Source: Candidozyma auris (taxonomy: Eukaryota; Ascomycota; Pichiomycetes; Serinales; Metschnikowiaceae). Taken from it: a stretch of 64,000 nt of DNA. The stretch lies in contig NC_072816.1 in assembly GCF_003013715.1 (NCBI RefSeq), forward strand, positions 186,001 through 250,000, written 5' to 3'. Positions 53,391 through 62,747 of the stretch are shown piece after piece. A program made the translations under genes and the position numbers. Below the pieces are notes generated by a model. It saw only the letters and a list, made by a program, of their open reading frames with translations. It searched no databases and was not told where the DNA came from. Each line of letters opens with the position of its first letter. Within the stretch, counting starts at the first letter, position 1.

Positions 53391-55726
53391 ATGCCCATTT
53401 CTAGCAACCCAAAACCCTCTACGATAAGGTTTTTGAGGACCACATTGTCCACAAGGACGAGAGCGGCTCGTACCTTCTCTACATAGACCGCCACTTGGTG
53501 CACGAGGTGACCTCACCCCAAGCGTTTGAAGGGCTCAAGAACGCCAACAGAAAAGTCAGAAGAACTGACTGTACTTTGGCCACCGTCGACCACAACATTC
53601 CCACCGTTCCCAGAACAAATTTCAAAAATGTCGAAACTTTCGTGGAGCAGGAGGACTCCAAACTTCAGGTGATGACACTTGAGCAGAACGTCAAGGACTT
53701 CGGCGTAACTTACTTTGGCATGACTGACGACCGCCAGGGAATCGTCCATGTCATTGGCCCAGAGCAAGGCTTCACACTTCCAGGTACAACAATGGTTTGT
53801 GGTGACTCCCACACATCGACCCACGGAGCGTTTGGCGCTTTGGCGTTCGGTATCGGTACCTCTGAAGTGGAGCACGTTTTGGCTACCCAAACAATTATCC
53901 AGGCCAAGTCGAAGAACATGAGAATCAGCGTGAATGGTGACTTAGCTCCAGGCATCACTTCCAAGGATCTCGTCTTGCACGTTATTGGTGTCATTGGCAC
54001 TGCTGGTGGTACTGGGTGTGTGATTGAGTTTGCTGGCTCTGCCATTGAGGCTCTTTCCATGGAAGCTCGTATGTCCATCTGTAACATGTCCATTGAGGCT
54101 GGTGCTCGTGCGGGTATGATCAAGCCCGACGAGATTACCTTCAACTACCTTAAAGGCAGACCTTTGGCTCCCAAGGGTGCTGAATGGGATAAGGCTGTCA
54201 AGTACTGGAGCACCTTGCACAGCGATGAAGGTGCTCATTTCGACTACGACATCAACATCAACGCCGCCGATATTGTGCCCACCATCACGTGGGGTAACTC
54301 CCCTCAGGATGCTTTGCCCATCACCGCCAAGGTTCCTGATCCTGCCAACGTCCTGGATCCAATCAAGAAAGCTGGTATGGAAAGAGCTCTTGCGTACCAG
54401 GGCCTCACGCCGAACACGCCTCTCCAAGAAATCACTATTGACAAGGCGTTCATTGGCTCATGCACTAATTCTAGAATTGAAGACTTGAGAAATGCTGCTA
54501 AAGTTTGTAAGGGTTACAAGAAAGCTGACACCGTCAAGGAGGTGCTCGTTGTACCAGGATCTGGTCTTGTTAAGCGCCAAGCAGAGAAGGAAGGTCTCGA
54601 TAAGATCTTTGAGGCTGCTGGTTTCTCGTGGAGAGAAGCTGGATGTTCGATGTGTCTTGGAATGAACCCAGACATTCTTGATCCGGAAGAAAGATGTGCA
54701 TCCACTTCGAACAGGAACTTCGAGGGCCGTCAAGGTGCTAGATCCAGAACCCATTTGATGTCTCCTGCGATGGCCGCCGCTGCTGCTATCAAGGGTCATT
54801 TTACAGATATTAGAGAATGGAAGTATGATACTTCGGACGAACCAGCCATGCAGATTGACTCTTCCGGTCCTGAGGACCAGGAATTGCAAGATGCTGTATA
54901 CGAGCATGAGAAACAGCCTCTTGAGTCTTCATCATCTCTTGAAGATGACAGAATCAACGATATTCCTCAGGAACACGAGGCCTCTCTCACCGTGGACGAA
55001 GCTGCAACTACGGACGCTCCTGCTGGCATGGATAAGTTCACAGTTCTCTCAAGCATCACGGCACCTTTGGACAAGGCCAATGTCGACACCGACGCCATCA
55101 TCCCTAAGCAGTTCTTGAAGACCATCAAGAGAACCGGTCTCAGTAAAGGTCTTTTCTACGAGTTGAGATTTATCAAGGACGACCAAGGCAAGGACGTCGA
55201 GACCGACTTTGTGTTGAACGTGGAGCCATACCGCCAAGCGGAGATTTTGTTGGTCACTGGTGACAACTTTGGCTGTGGTTCATCTCGTGAGCACGCTCCT
55301 TGGGCGTTGAAAGACTTTGGTATCAAGTGTATGATTACCCCATCCTTTGGTGATATCTTCTACAACAACTCGTGCAAGAACGGTTTGTTGCCTATCAGAT
55401 TGCCTCAGGAAGTGATCAAGGACAAGTTATACCCCTTGGCTGTTGCTGGCAAGAAGCTCACTATCGACTTGCCCAATCAGCAGATCCTCAATGGCGAGAC
55501 CAATGAGGTTTTGGTTGACCACTTTGACATCGAGGAGTTCAGAAAACACTGTCTTGTCAACGGTCTCGATGACATTGGCTTGACTTTGCAGAAGGAAGAG
55601 TACATCCGCAAGTACGAGGAGAAGAGAAGAGACAAGTTTTCTTTCTTGGAAGGCGGCTCCAAGCGCATCACGCCAATCAAAGGCGCAAAAAAGTCCAAGT
55701 ATGGCCTTAAGACCCAGGAATGGTAA
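53391..55726 (+). CDS. LEU1: 3-isopropylmalate dehydratase (one frame break near the start)
   Basis: About 778 aa after bridging one base, nearly the S. cerevisiae length. It isomerises 2- to 3-isopropylmalate in leucine biosynthesis. The true start is the ATG at 53391 (MPISSNP), not the later ATG in the uninterrupted frame. One A is missing from the A run at 53411-53414, and restoring it gives [14 protein letters not shown] and [20 protein letters not shown]. The aconitase-type domain carries the iron-sulfur cysteines in GSCTNSR and [10 protein letters not shown]. The swivel (LeuD) domain starts after an acidic linker and has [17 protein letters not shown]. Upstream sit a Leu3 site and two Gcn4 sites. 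Confidence 0.95.
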
Positions 55727-55954
55727 GACTCCCGCATTAGCATAGATACGATTTTATTTATTCAAAGTCATTACGTTTATCTTTTGTAGTTTCTGACTGT
55801 GAAGTGAGATGTCATTTGAAAAAGCCCAATTTTTTGTGTGCTTATGTTGTAGAGCTACCATTGGCTCCATGGAATCGGTGATAATCATGCACATAACACC
55901 ACACTTCATTATAAACTCCAACCTCAAATCACTTGCTAAGAAACATCCCTAAGC

Positions 55955-57154
55955 ATGCCGCCCCGGCCAAACAAAGCTCTCGTTAGAACCATCGTCACTA
56001 CACGCCGCTGCCTCAACAAGCACGATGATCAAACACTTTTGGCCGACGCTCTAGGCCTTCTTTCACCCAAGAAGAGCGTAAAAAATACAGCAAACTATAA
56101 ACCGCTGCTTTTCCGACACCTCCAGAAAGGAGACGTCACGGAGAATTACGCAGAAATTCGGCGGGAACTTCTTCCTGAAGTGACCATTCTGAAATTCGCC
56201 GACCACACAAAGCAGGTGAACAACTTGCTCTCTGACCTTGAGGCGGCTGCGGGTAGGATTTCTACAAAATCGTTGGAGACGCTGGAGAAGTCGTTACTCA
56301 GACACGTGCTGACTTTAACAAGCGAAGATGAGCTCATCGAGCTCGTGTGTTTGTCTCTTCAACAGAATAAGCTCACATTACCTCTTCTCACCAAGTTCAT
56401 CCTTAATAGGCACTTGACCCAGCTTGAAAGGCTACCGTTTAACGTTGACAACTTGGATAAGAGCATGTTCATGCGTAATGACTGGTCCCAACAAAACTTT
56501 CATGAATTCAATGTGCTTCTTATGAAGAAATACCATGATTTGAACAGACCCTTGTTGATCATCAAAATCTTGAAGAACAATTTCGAAGCAGAGTTCCTAC
56601 CGCTCATATATATAAGGAAGCTCCTGCCGTTTTATGAGAGAATTATCTGGAAGTTTTACTTCGAGTACATCAAGCAGCTTCATCTGGACAGAAACGAACA
56701 ATACTATATCAAGTCGCTCAACGATATTCGGTCTACTTTCATCATGTGGGAGTCATCCTTGGAGAACAACAAAGCTATTTTCGATACTGCTTTGAAGGTT
56801 CACAAACTCAGCCCATTGCAGAAAGTGTTCATCGAGTTGTGCGTTTGTGAGCCGGTTCAGAGGGTGATAACTCAAGAGCTCGAATCAGGACGCTCACGCT
56901 TGCTCTCTGAGCTCAAGAAGATATCTCTCAAGTTCAAGGTATCTTCAGTCGGTACACTTTCTGACGCAGATAGCGTTGCTACTAGAGCTCATGGCTATTC
57001 CACGGCCCATGCGATCGAGAGTTTCATCAAAAGGGAGTTTCCAAACTGGGCCCAGAACCGTAATCTCACAGGATTTCTTGATGCTCTTGCAGTTGGACGG
57101 GCGCAGATGGCGCACGCCACCGAGGAGTTTGGGGAAAGTTTAGTGATGGCATGA
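55955..57154 (+). CDS. Unrecognised helical protein, possibly mitochondrial
   Basis: A 399-aa protein of unbroken frame. The start MPPRPNKALVRTIVTTRRC is basic with no acidic residue, consistent with a mitochondrial presequence. The rest is predominantly helical by composition, with leucine-rich segments such as LIELVCLSLQQNKLTLPLL, LIIKILKNNFEAEFLPL and YIRKLLPFYERIIWKFYFEYI. This resembles fast-evolving yeast mitochondrial RNA or translation factors. I do not recognise the family and give no name. Confidence 0.75.
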   Translation: MPPRPNKALVRTIVTTRRCLNKHDDQTLLADALGLLSPKKSVKNTANYKPLLFRHLQKGDVTENYAEIRRELLPEVTILKFADHTKQVNNLLSDLEAAAGRISTKSLETLEKSLLRHVLTLTSEDELIELVCLSLQQNKLTLPLLTKFILNRHLTQLERLPFNVDNLDKSMFMRNDWSQQNFHEFNVLLMKKYHDLNRPLLIIKILKNNFEAEFLPLIYIRKLLPFYERIIWKFYFEYIKQLHLDRNEQYYIKSLNDIRSTFIMWESSLENNKAIFDTALKVHKLSPLQKVFIELCVCEPVQRVITQELESGRSRLLSELKKISLKFKVSSVGTLSDADSVATRAHGYSTAHAIESFIKREFPNWAQNRNLTGFLDALAVGRAQMAHATEEFGESLVMA

Positions 57155-57676
57155 ATTGCAATTACAACACTCTCTTTAAAAGAGGCCACTCTCTTTAAAA
57201 GAGACGACAACATTCATGAAAGTAACGAATACACGATTACAATACATAACGTAGAAGTTCGACAGGTACCTTTGGCTACAGAGATTCAAATGACACTATG
57301 CTTGGTATGGATGAGAATACCTTTTGCAAAATATACGTATAAACCTTAGGGAGGGACTTCGGTTTTGGGCATCGATGCATGCTTTTCTACTCAATTACTC
57401 GATAGAACGGTATAACTTGTTCTTCTTTTTGTGTAGCAGTTGCCGATTCACTCTGAAGTGGAATGTTGTGGCAAATTACTTTCCTCATAAAATTAAGTAG
57501 CTTGCAAACCAATTATAGCAATCCGAACACTTCATTTAATACATACAATCACTTTTAAGGAACTCCAAAAGAAGAATCATTTGATGACCTGGTCCATAGC
57601 CCCCAAAAACACTCCAATATAAATCAATATCATTTCCGCTCACCTCTTACACAAACAAGTTATCCCCACCACAATA
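57155..57676. other. Intergenic region between two unrecognised genes
   Basis: About 520 bases without a gene. It holds a twin palindromic repeat right after the upstream stop codon and A/T-rich promoter sequence. Confidence 0.6.
57168..57203. repeat. Two direct copies of a 17-bp near-palindrome in the 3' flank
   Basis: CACTCTCTTTAAAAGAG occurs at 57168-57184 and again at 57187-57203. Each copy can pair with itself (CTCTTT with AAAGAG). The pair begins 14 bases after a stop codon, so it would lie in the 3' untranslated region. Confidence 0.7.
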
Positions 57677-59659
57677 ATGCTGGCCACCAACTTTCATTAC
57701 TACGCCAACGACAACGTCGAGGGACCAGTTAACGAAGTGAATCTAAACACATCTCTGATCTCTCGCTTTGGTGACGTAGAACTGTCGGACAGCAAATGGT
57801 ATCAAGATCAGGCAGCAATGCAGTTTCAAACTGAGAATTACGAAGACGAAGAGAGTCCTCAAAATATGGAAGAAAAGTTCGGTATGAAACAAGAGGAAAT
57901 CGATGAATTGTTTCGCTTCTTGGACGAGTCTATTCCTCCATCAAGTATGACTACAGAACGCGTGGAGCAAAAGGAGCAGACCCAAGTTTCATGTCACTTG
58001 CCAGAACACAATCAGGAGCCAAGCCGTACAAGTCAAGACTCTCAGGCAGACCCCAAGTGGATACGGCCTCCACCATTCCCACCACCAGGATATTTTGTTG
58101 ACTTCAACGGAGTACCTCAGACAGAAGGTCTGCTTGGAAAAGGCTCTAAAACCACACAGCCAGACAAGTCTATGAACTCAACTTCGGCCCGAGGAGAACA
58201 AGGGCTTGGCAAAATGCAGTTGACTTCCACACCGACTATGACGAAATCACTGAAAACTCACCATCTGGTACTGACCAAAGCTCTTGGAAAGAAGTCGAAA
58301 CAAAAGCCTAAGGTGCAAAAAACCTCCCCCAGAAAGGAGCCCGAGGACAACGACGACGACTTAGAGTATACGTGGAAACTGTATCGGGTAGTTCATGAAC
58401 AAGAGAAGGCGAAGCTGTTGAAGCAAAAGGCTTTGAATGAGAACCCAGTATATAATTCGTCTCCAGATGTTCCGAGTCAACTACAGCAGGCGCTGAAGCA
58501 GTCCATCTCTTCAATTAAACCAATACTGCCTCCCCAGAATAACTTTCAGGGACAATTCAATCAGGTTAACCAACTTAGGCCAAGTCTGCCAAAGCGAGGT
58601 GTTTCTCAACAGAAGCAGCAGGTAACAAATCAGCCACAGCAGGTTGCTTTTGTACGAGAGTATAGGGAACAGATGTCGGCTAACGAGGAAGAGAATAGAG
58701 AGCAGGAGCTCAAGAAACAAAAGCAGATTAGGAGACAACAGCAGCAACAGAAAAGACGTCAAAAGGAGGAGGAGCAAAGAAAGCTCCAAGAAGCTCAGGC
58801 CTTGAAAATCGAGGAGCAGGAGGCTAAACTTGCAGAGCAAAAAATTCAACTCGACTACTATAAGGGCCAGTGCCAGCAACATATAATGCAGCAGCTCTTG
58901 TCCCAGCCGCCTCCTACTCAATACCAGCTTCTTCAGCAGAGTAGCCAGGATTTGCCTTCGCTGCAAAGCAGGCTCCCTCAGCAGCTGTTTCAGCAACTGC
59001 AGCGGCGTGCTCAGCTGCCCGTTCAGCTGCCGGTTCAGCCAAACTCACAAGGTTCTCAATTTGGCAAGTCTAAGAGTACCCAACCACAATTTGAGTTCCC
59101 CCAGCTGTCGTATCAGGCTCCCCATATCCAGTCTCAGGATGGCTACCATGAGCCTCAGACTTTCACAGAGGAAGGCATGGCTGCTAATTCACAGCAGTAT
59201 TCTCAGACACAAAATTGTTGGACACCGAAGCAGCGCTTACAGTCTCCTTCAAAGAGACAGGCTCAATCTGCCCCAAACCATAGAACACCTGAGCAGCAGT
59301 CTCGAGTGCCTCCACAACAGGTGCCACAACTTCCGTCCCAGTCTGCTCAGCAGGCGCCGCAAAGCAGCTTGAGAGGCAGAAGCACCACTCCCAAAACAAG
59401 TCTGTTGCTCCCAAAAAAAGCGGTTGAGGCTCCAAAACAATCAAGGAAGAGACCAAATTCCGAAGATCTCTTCCACTTTGATTTGGTACCCCAGAAACCT
59501 CTTGTGGCAGAGGATGACTACCAAGACCTCTCAACTGCTCACGACGGCAACAAGAATCATGGCACTGGCGAGCTGATGTTCGATATAAATACCTTTTTCA
59601 TTGATCCAAGTGAAAATTTGGACCTTTCGCCACAACCCAAGCGAGTGAAGCTCAATTAG
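57677..59659 (+). CDS. Unrecognised glutamine-rich disordered protein
   Basis: A 660-aa protein of unbroken frame, which argues for real coding. An acidic N-terminal region contains MEEKFGMKQEEIDELFRFLDE (possible helix). A proline patch, WIRPPPFPPPGYFVDFNG, follows, then a K/R-rich stretch (SKQKPKVQKTSPRK). A strongly charged Q/K/E coiled-coil spans about 335-400 (QELKKQKQIRRQQQQQKRRQ), then a long Q/P/S-rich tail. The end, ELMFDINTFFIDPSENLDL with PQPKRVKLN, looks like a short acidic motif plus a nuclear localisation signal (KRPNSEDL and PKRVKL). A nuclear regulator is a fair guess, but no family is recognised. Confidence 0.75.
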   Translation: MLATNFHYYANDNVEGPVNEVNLNTSLISRFGDVELSDSKWYQDQAAMQFQTENYEDEESPQNMEEKFGMKQEEIDELFRFLDESIPPSSMTTERVEQKEQTQVSCHLPEHNQEPSRTSQDSQADPKWIRPPPFPPPGYFVDFNGVPQTEGLLGKGSKTTQPDKSMNSTSARGEQGLGKMQLTSTPTMTKSLKTHHLVLTKALGKKSKQKPKVQKTSPRKEPEDNDDDLEYTWKLYRVVHEQEKAKLLKQKALNENPVYNSSPDVPSQLQQALKQSISSIKPILPPQNNFQGQFNQVNQLRPSLPKRGVSQQKQQVTNQPQQVAFVREYREQMSANEEENREQELKKQKQIRRQQQQQKRRQKEEEQRKLQEAQALKIEEQEAKLAEQKIQLDYYKGQCQQHIMQQLLSQPPPTQYQLLQQSSQDLPSLQSRLPQQLFQQLQRRAQLPVQLPVQPNSQGSQFGKSKSTQPQFEFPQLSYQAPHIQSQDGYHEPQTFTEEGMAANSQQYSQTQNCWTPKQRLQSPSKRQAQSAPNHRTPEQQSRVPPQQVPQLPSQSAQQAPQSSLRGRSTTPKTSLLLPKKAVEAPKQSRKRPNSEDLFHFDLVPQKPLVAEDDYQDLSTAHDGNKNHGTGELMFDINTFFIDPSENLDLSPQPKRVKLN

Positions 59660-60079
59660 GCAGCTGGTCTGCCTAGCCACTACACTGATCCTTCTCCAAG
59701 AAAACCATAGTTTGTTTTGTTATAGTATTGCCTTGTGATTTGTAAAGTATTTGTAAGGAGGTGAGTTGCTAGTTTCATTGCAGTGGGAATCAACACATGG
59801 CCAATAATCATTTGCTGCTTATTTGGCTCTGCTCATCGGAATGGGGTGGTAGTCTGTCCCTGGAAGGGCCGTTTTCGCAGCCATTGTACCATTACGGAAA
59901 AATCACAAAAATGGCTCATTCAGAACACTTTCAATGGTTTCAGCGACACCATCTACAAGCATTGGAGCTTTCTATCGATCACAAAATTATCATGTCATTT
60001 AGTTCGAGCCACCAATTTTCCCCATCGGCTTATCGCACAACTCGAGCCAATTCCGCACCGGTTTCGGCATCCATATACT
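59660..60079. other. Promoter of the cyclodeaminase-like gene
   Basis: About 420 bases. The reading frame of the next gene stays open back through this region, but only from a non-ATG codon, so it is treated as non-coding. Confidence 0.55.
59872..59885 (+). promoter_or_regulatory. Recurrent oriented motif copy
   Basis: TTTTCGCAGCCATT, about 200 bases before the cyclodeaminase-like gene and on its strand. Confidence 0.5.
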
Positions 60080-61102
60080 ATGAAGCTTCTCTCAGACACC
60101 CAGATCAAAAGGCACCTCCTTAGCATTACAAAAGACCAGCTTGAGCAAACGTACCTCCCAAGGTTTGAACAAGCGCTCCAGGACTATGAAGCAAACCCAA
60201 ATGTCGTTCCTGAGAGAACTGTACTCACACTGAACTACCCTGGCTGCGATACTACCCATTTGTTCATGCCCTGTGCTGCCCCACATAGTGTGGGCACAAA
60301 AGTGATCAGCGGGGGCAGCTACAACTCACAGAATGGCTTGGGCTTTCAGGGATTCACCGCTGTTTTGGACCCTCGAAGCGGCCAATTGCTCGGGGCTGTG
60401 AATGCAAAGACACTAACTGCGTTTAGAACAGCATTAGCGAGCTTTTCTGCTATTTGGAAGCTCCTCAAGGATTCAGACACTGCAATTGAGCAGGTTACAG
60501 TGATTGGCACAGGCCCGCAGGCGTTCTGGCACGTTTTTCTTGTTTTGCGGGCGTTCAAGGTGAAAAAGGTGGTGGTTTTGAGTCGGTCAGAGGAGAGCGC
60601 CCAAAAGCTCTGCAAGGAAATAGGTGAGGTTGATTCTGTCGAGACAGAAGGTTTTGCTAACTCCAGTTGTGTTGCGGGAGAGAAGATCAGAAAGTCAGCC
60701 ATCGTGTTCGGGTGCTCCCCTTCTACAGAGCCGACTATAAAAAAAGAATTCGTCAATATAGATCCTGCTTTTTTCCAAGTGTTTGCTTTAATTGGCTCGT
60801 ATAAGCCCCATATGGTGGAGCTTGATCCTCAGTTTGTGAAGGACAATTTCTTTGGAGAATACAAGGTGATAGTGGACTCTAAAGAACATACTTTGGCAGA
60901 GGCAGGAGAGCTCGTACAAAGCGAACGCACAGAGAAGAATCTCGTTTCGTTGACTGACCTTTTGGGTGACAAGGCCCAAGGCAGAGTCAAATTGCCATCT
61001 GGGGTGTCGGTGGTAAAAATTGTGGGTCTTCTGATAATGGATATCTACATGGCGCAGTTAATGTTGGAAAGCGTCGAGGCTCCCCAGGTGGATTTCGATT
61101 AA
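60080..61102 (+). CDS. Ornithine cyclodeaminase/mu-crystallin family protein
   Basis: A 340-aa protein starting at MKLLSDTQIKRHL. The family core FTAVLDPRSGQLLGAVNAKTLTAFRTALAS precedes a Rossmann nucleotide-binding motif, VTVIGTGPQAFWHVFLVLRAF, then KVVVLSRS. The nearest S. cerevisiae relative I know is the uncharacterised YGL159W. Family members bind NAD(P) and act on amino or imino acids, but the yeast form has no established substrate. The frame is intact. Confidence 0.85.
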   Translation: MKLLSDTQIKRHLLSITKDQLEQTYLPRFEQALQDYEANPNVVPERTVLTLNYPGCDTTHLFMPCAAPHSVGTKVISGGSYNSQNGLGFQGFTAVLDPRSGQLLGAVNAKTLTAFRTALASFSAIWKLLKDSDTAIEQVTVIGTGPQAFWHVFLVLRAFKVKKVVVLSRSEESAQKLCKEIGEVDSVETEGFANSSCVAGEKIRKSAIVFGCSPSTEPTIKKEFVNIDPAFFQVFALIGSYKPHMVELDPQFVKDNFFGEYKVIVDSKEHTLAEAGELVQSERTEKNLVSLTDLLGDKAQGRVKLPSGVSVVKIVGLLIMDIYMAQLMLESVEAPQVDFD

Positions 61103-61265
61103 GAAGAAAAGGCGTAGAGCACACTAGCACACTCGAAGATAGTCAAAATTGAATAATCAAAAACAGAAGTTTAGCATTCACCTTCAAATAACATCAGCCT
61201 TTACGCTTTGAATTCTACATTGTATTCTAGGTAGCTTTGATTAATTATTCGAGCCGACTAGACAC

Positions 61266-61769
61266 TTACTGGACTAGCAAGGAAAATAAGTTAGAGTTCT
61301 TGAACTTCATTCTCTCGTAAGAAGCATTTTTCAATGGCATTTCAGAAAAGGCAAACCTATTTTGTTCTCTCATTAGCTTTCTGTAAAGGTGATTTTGGAC
61401 CTTCTTCCTTGAAAAGGCATTGGCATTGGGAGAACTGTGTTTGACAATTGGTCTTTCAATAACTTTACTGTTCATTTTCTTTGTGCTCTGCTCAACTTGA
61501 TGAACTGAGCGGGAAGTAGGTACCGTTCCTTTGATAATGATTGCTCCAGTTGGCCTTCTACTCAATCCCCTAAAAACCTTGGCGACTTTGTCAAACATAT
61601 TGCGTAACTTCCCACGTATACCAAGAGTGTTAACGTCTACTGGAAGCTCTGAAGCAAATGCTGTCTTCGGTGGATGTGATCCGAGCAAGCCGGAGATTTC
61701 AAAAGAAGAACGTTTGAGTTTCATCGAAATGGATTCAAATGGTCTTTGATTTGAGAAGAGGTAAAACAT
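61266..61769 (-). CDS. Hypothetical basic protein
   Basis: A 167-aa reading frame with ATG at 61769 and no recognisable domain. It is lysine/arginine-rich (KLRNMFDKVAKVFRGLSRRP, RKKVQNHLYRKLMREQNRF) with a hydrophobic start. It converges with the cyclodeaminase-like gene, leaving about 160 bases. Composition is plausible for a real gene, but nothing confirms it. Confidence 0.45.
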   Translation of the reverse strand: MFYLFSNQRPFESISMKLKRSSFEISGLLGSHPPKTAFASELPVDVNTLGIRGKLRNMFDKVAKVFRGLSRRPTGAIIIKGTVPTSRSVHQVEQSTKKMNSKVIERPIVKHSSPNANAFSRKKVQNHLYRKLMREQNRFAFSEMPLKNASYERMKFKNSNLFSLLVQ

Positions 61770-62747
61770 ATTTTTATGGTGGGACCAGTGGAGTGTTTAT
61801 TCATCCAGGAGAATAATGGCCTTGGACCTGCTTCAAATCTTACCTTGAATGGCAACTCTAGAGGAGGTCCCGCTGGAAAGCTCGGTACCCAAGTAGGCAA
61901 GCGGAACAGATTCTGGACCCATAGTCGTATGAACTTTTCGTAAATTGGTGAAAACCCCACGAAATATGATTCTGATTTGATTCTCTGCAACCAAGGAAAC
62001 AAGAACTGTTAGAATTTTGTGGCAACTAATAACATGAAAAGATGTCTATCAGATCGAGTCCATCCTCAAGAACTTCTTTCAACTACAAGCAGTCTGAACT
62101 TCCTGATGTGGGAATCGAAGGGGCATGATTGTAAACTACAGGTAATTCTAGCCCTGCGAGGGAGTTGTGCTAATCCAGAAAAAGTCTGTCTCGCTTCCTC
62201 ATGAGTTCAATGAACATCATTCCGAAGATTGAATATGGAACCCGCATTTTTCACCAGTCTTGTTCACTCAATGAGCTTTGAGACTAGACAATTTTTCGCA
62301 GCCAATTCTTTTGGTAACAGATCCAGTTTGTTGGGTCGACATGCTTTTCCTTTTATCCACTGACCAAACATTGAAATTAACATCACCACACGAACCATAA
62401 AGAAGATTGCTTGACATATAACTAATCCAACTAATTTGGTCCTTCAGTCGTAAATAAGTCCTTCAATAGGTAGCGAAAAGCGGCATTCCCAATTCGCACC
62501 CGTTCCTTCCGCTTGTATGAGGTAGCTACCCCCATATGCTAGTAGAAACAACAAATCGAATTGCACATCTCAATGAGAATTCCCTCGATGAAGATAGTTT
62601 TTTTCCTCGGCTATCTCCGAACATCATCTTTCCTGGGCTGCTTCATCTTCAACCTACTATAGGTCACCTGCACATAGCCTCGCCGATACATGGCCTCTTA
62701 TCTATGCCAATCCCAAAACTTCACCAACAACTACATGTTTTCTTAAA
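61770..62747. other. Intergenic region upstream of PHO8
   Basis: About 980 bases without a supportable gene. A TTCTCTGCAACCAA variant (about 61981) and a full copy of the recurrent motif lie on the PHO8 strand. I see no CACGTG Pho4 site. Confidence 0.5.
62292..62307 (+). promoter_or_regulatory. Recurrent oriented motif copy upstream of PHO8
   Basis: TTTTTCGCAGCCAATT, about 440 bases before PHO8 and on its strand. Confidence 0.5.

Noticed and set aside
53495..55726. LEU1 starting at the first ATG of the uninterrupted frame
   Set aside because: This would drop the conserved N-terminus. The A run at 53411-53414 is one base short, and the repaired frame runs back to the ATG at 53391 with family sequence throughout.
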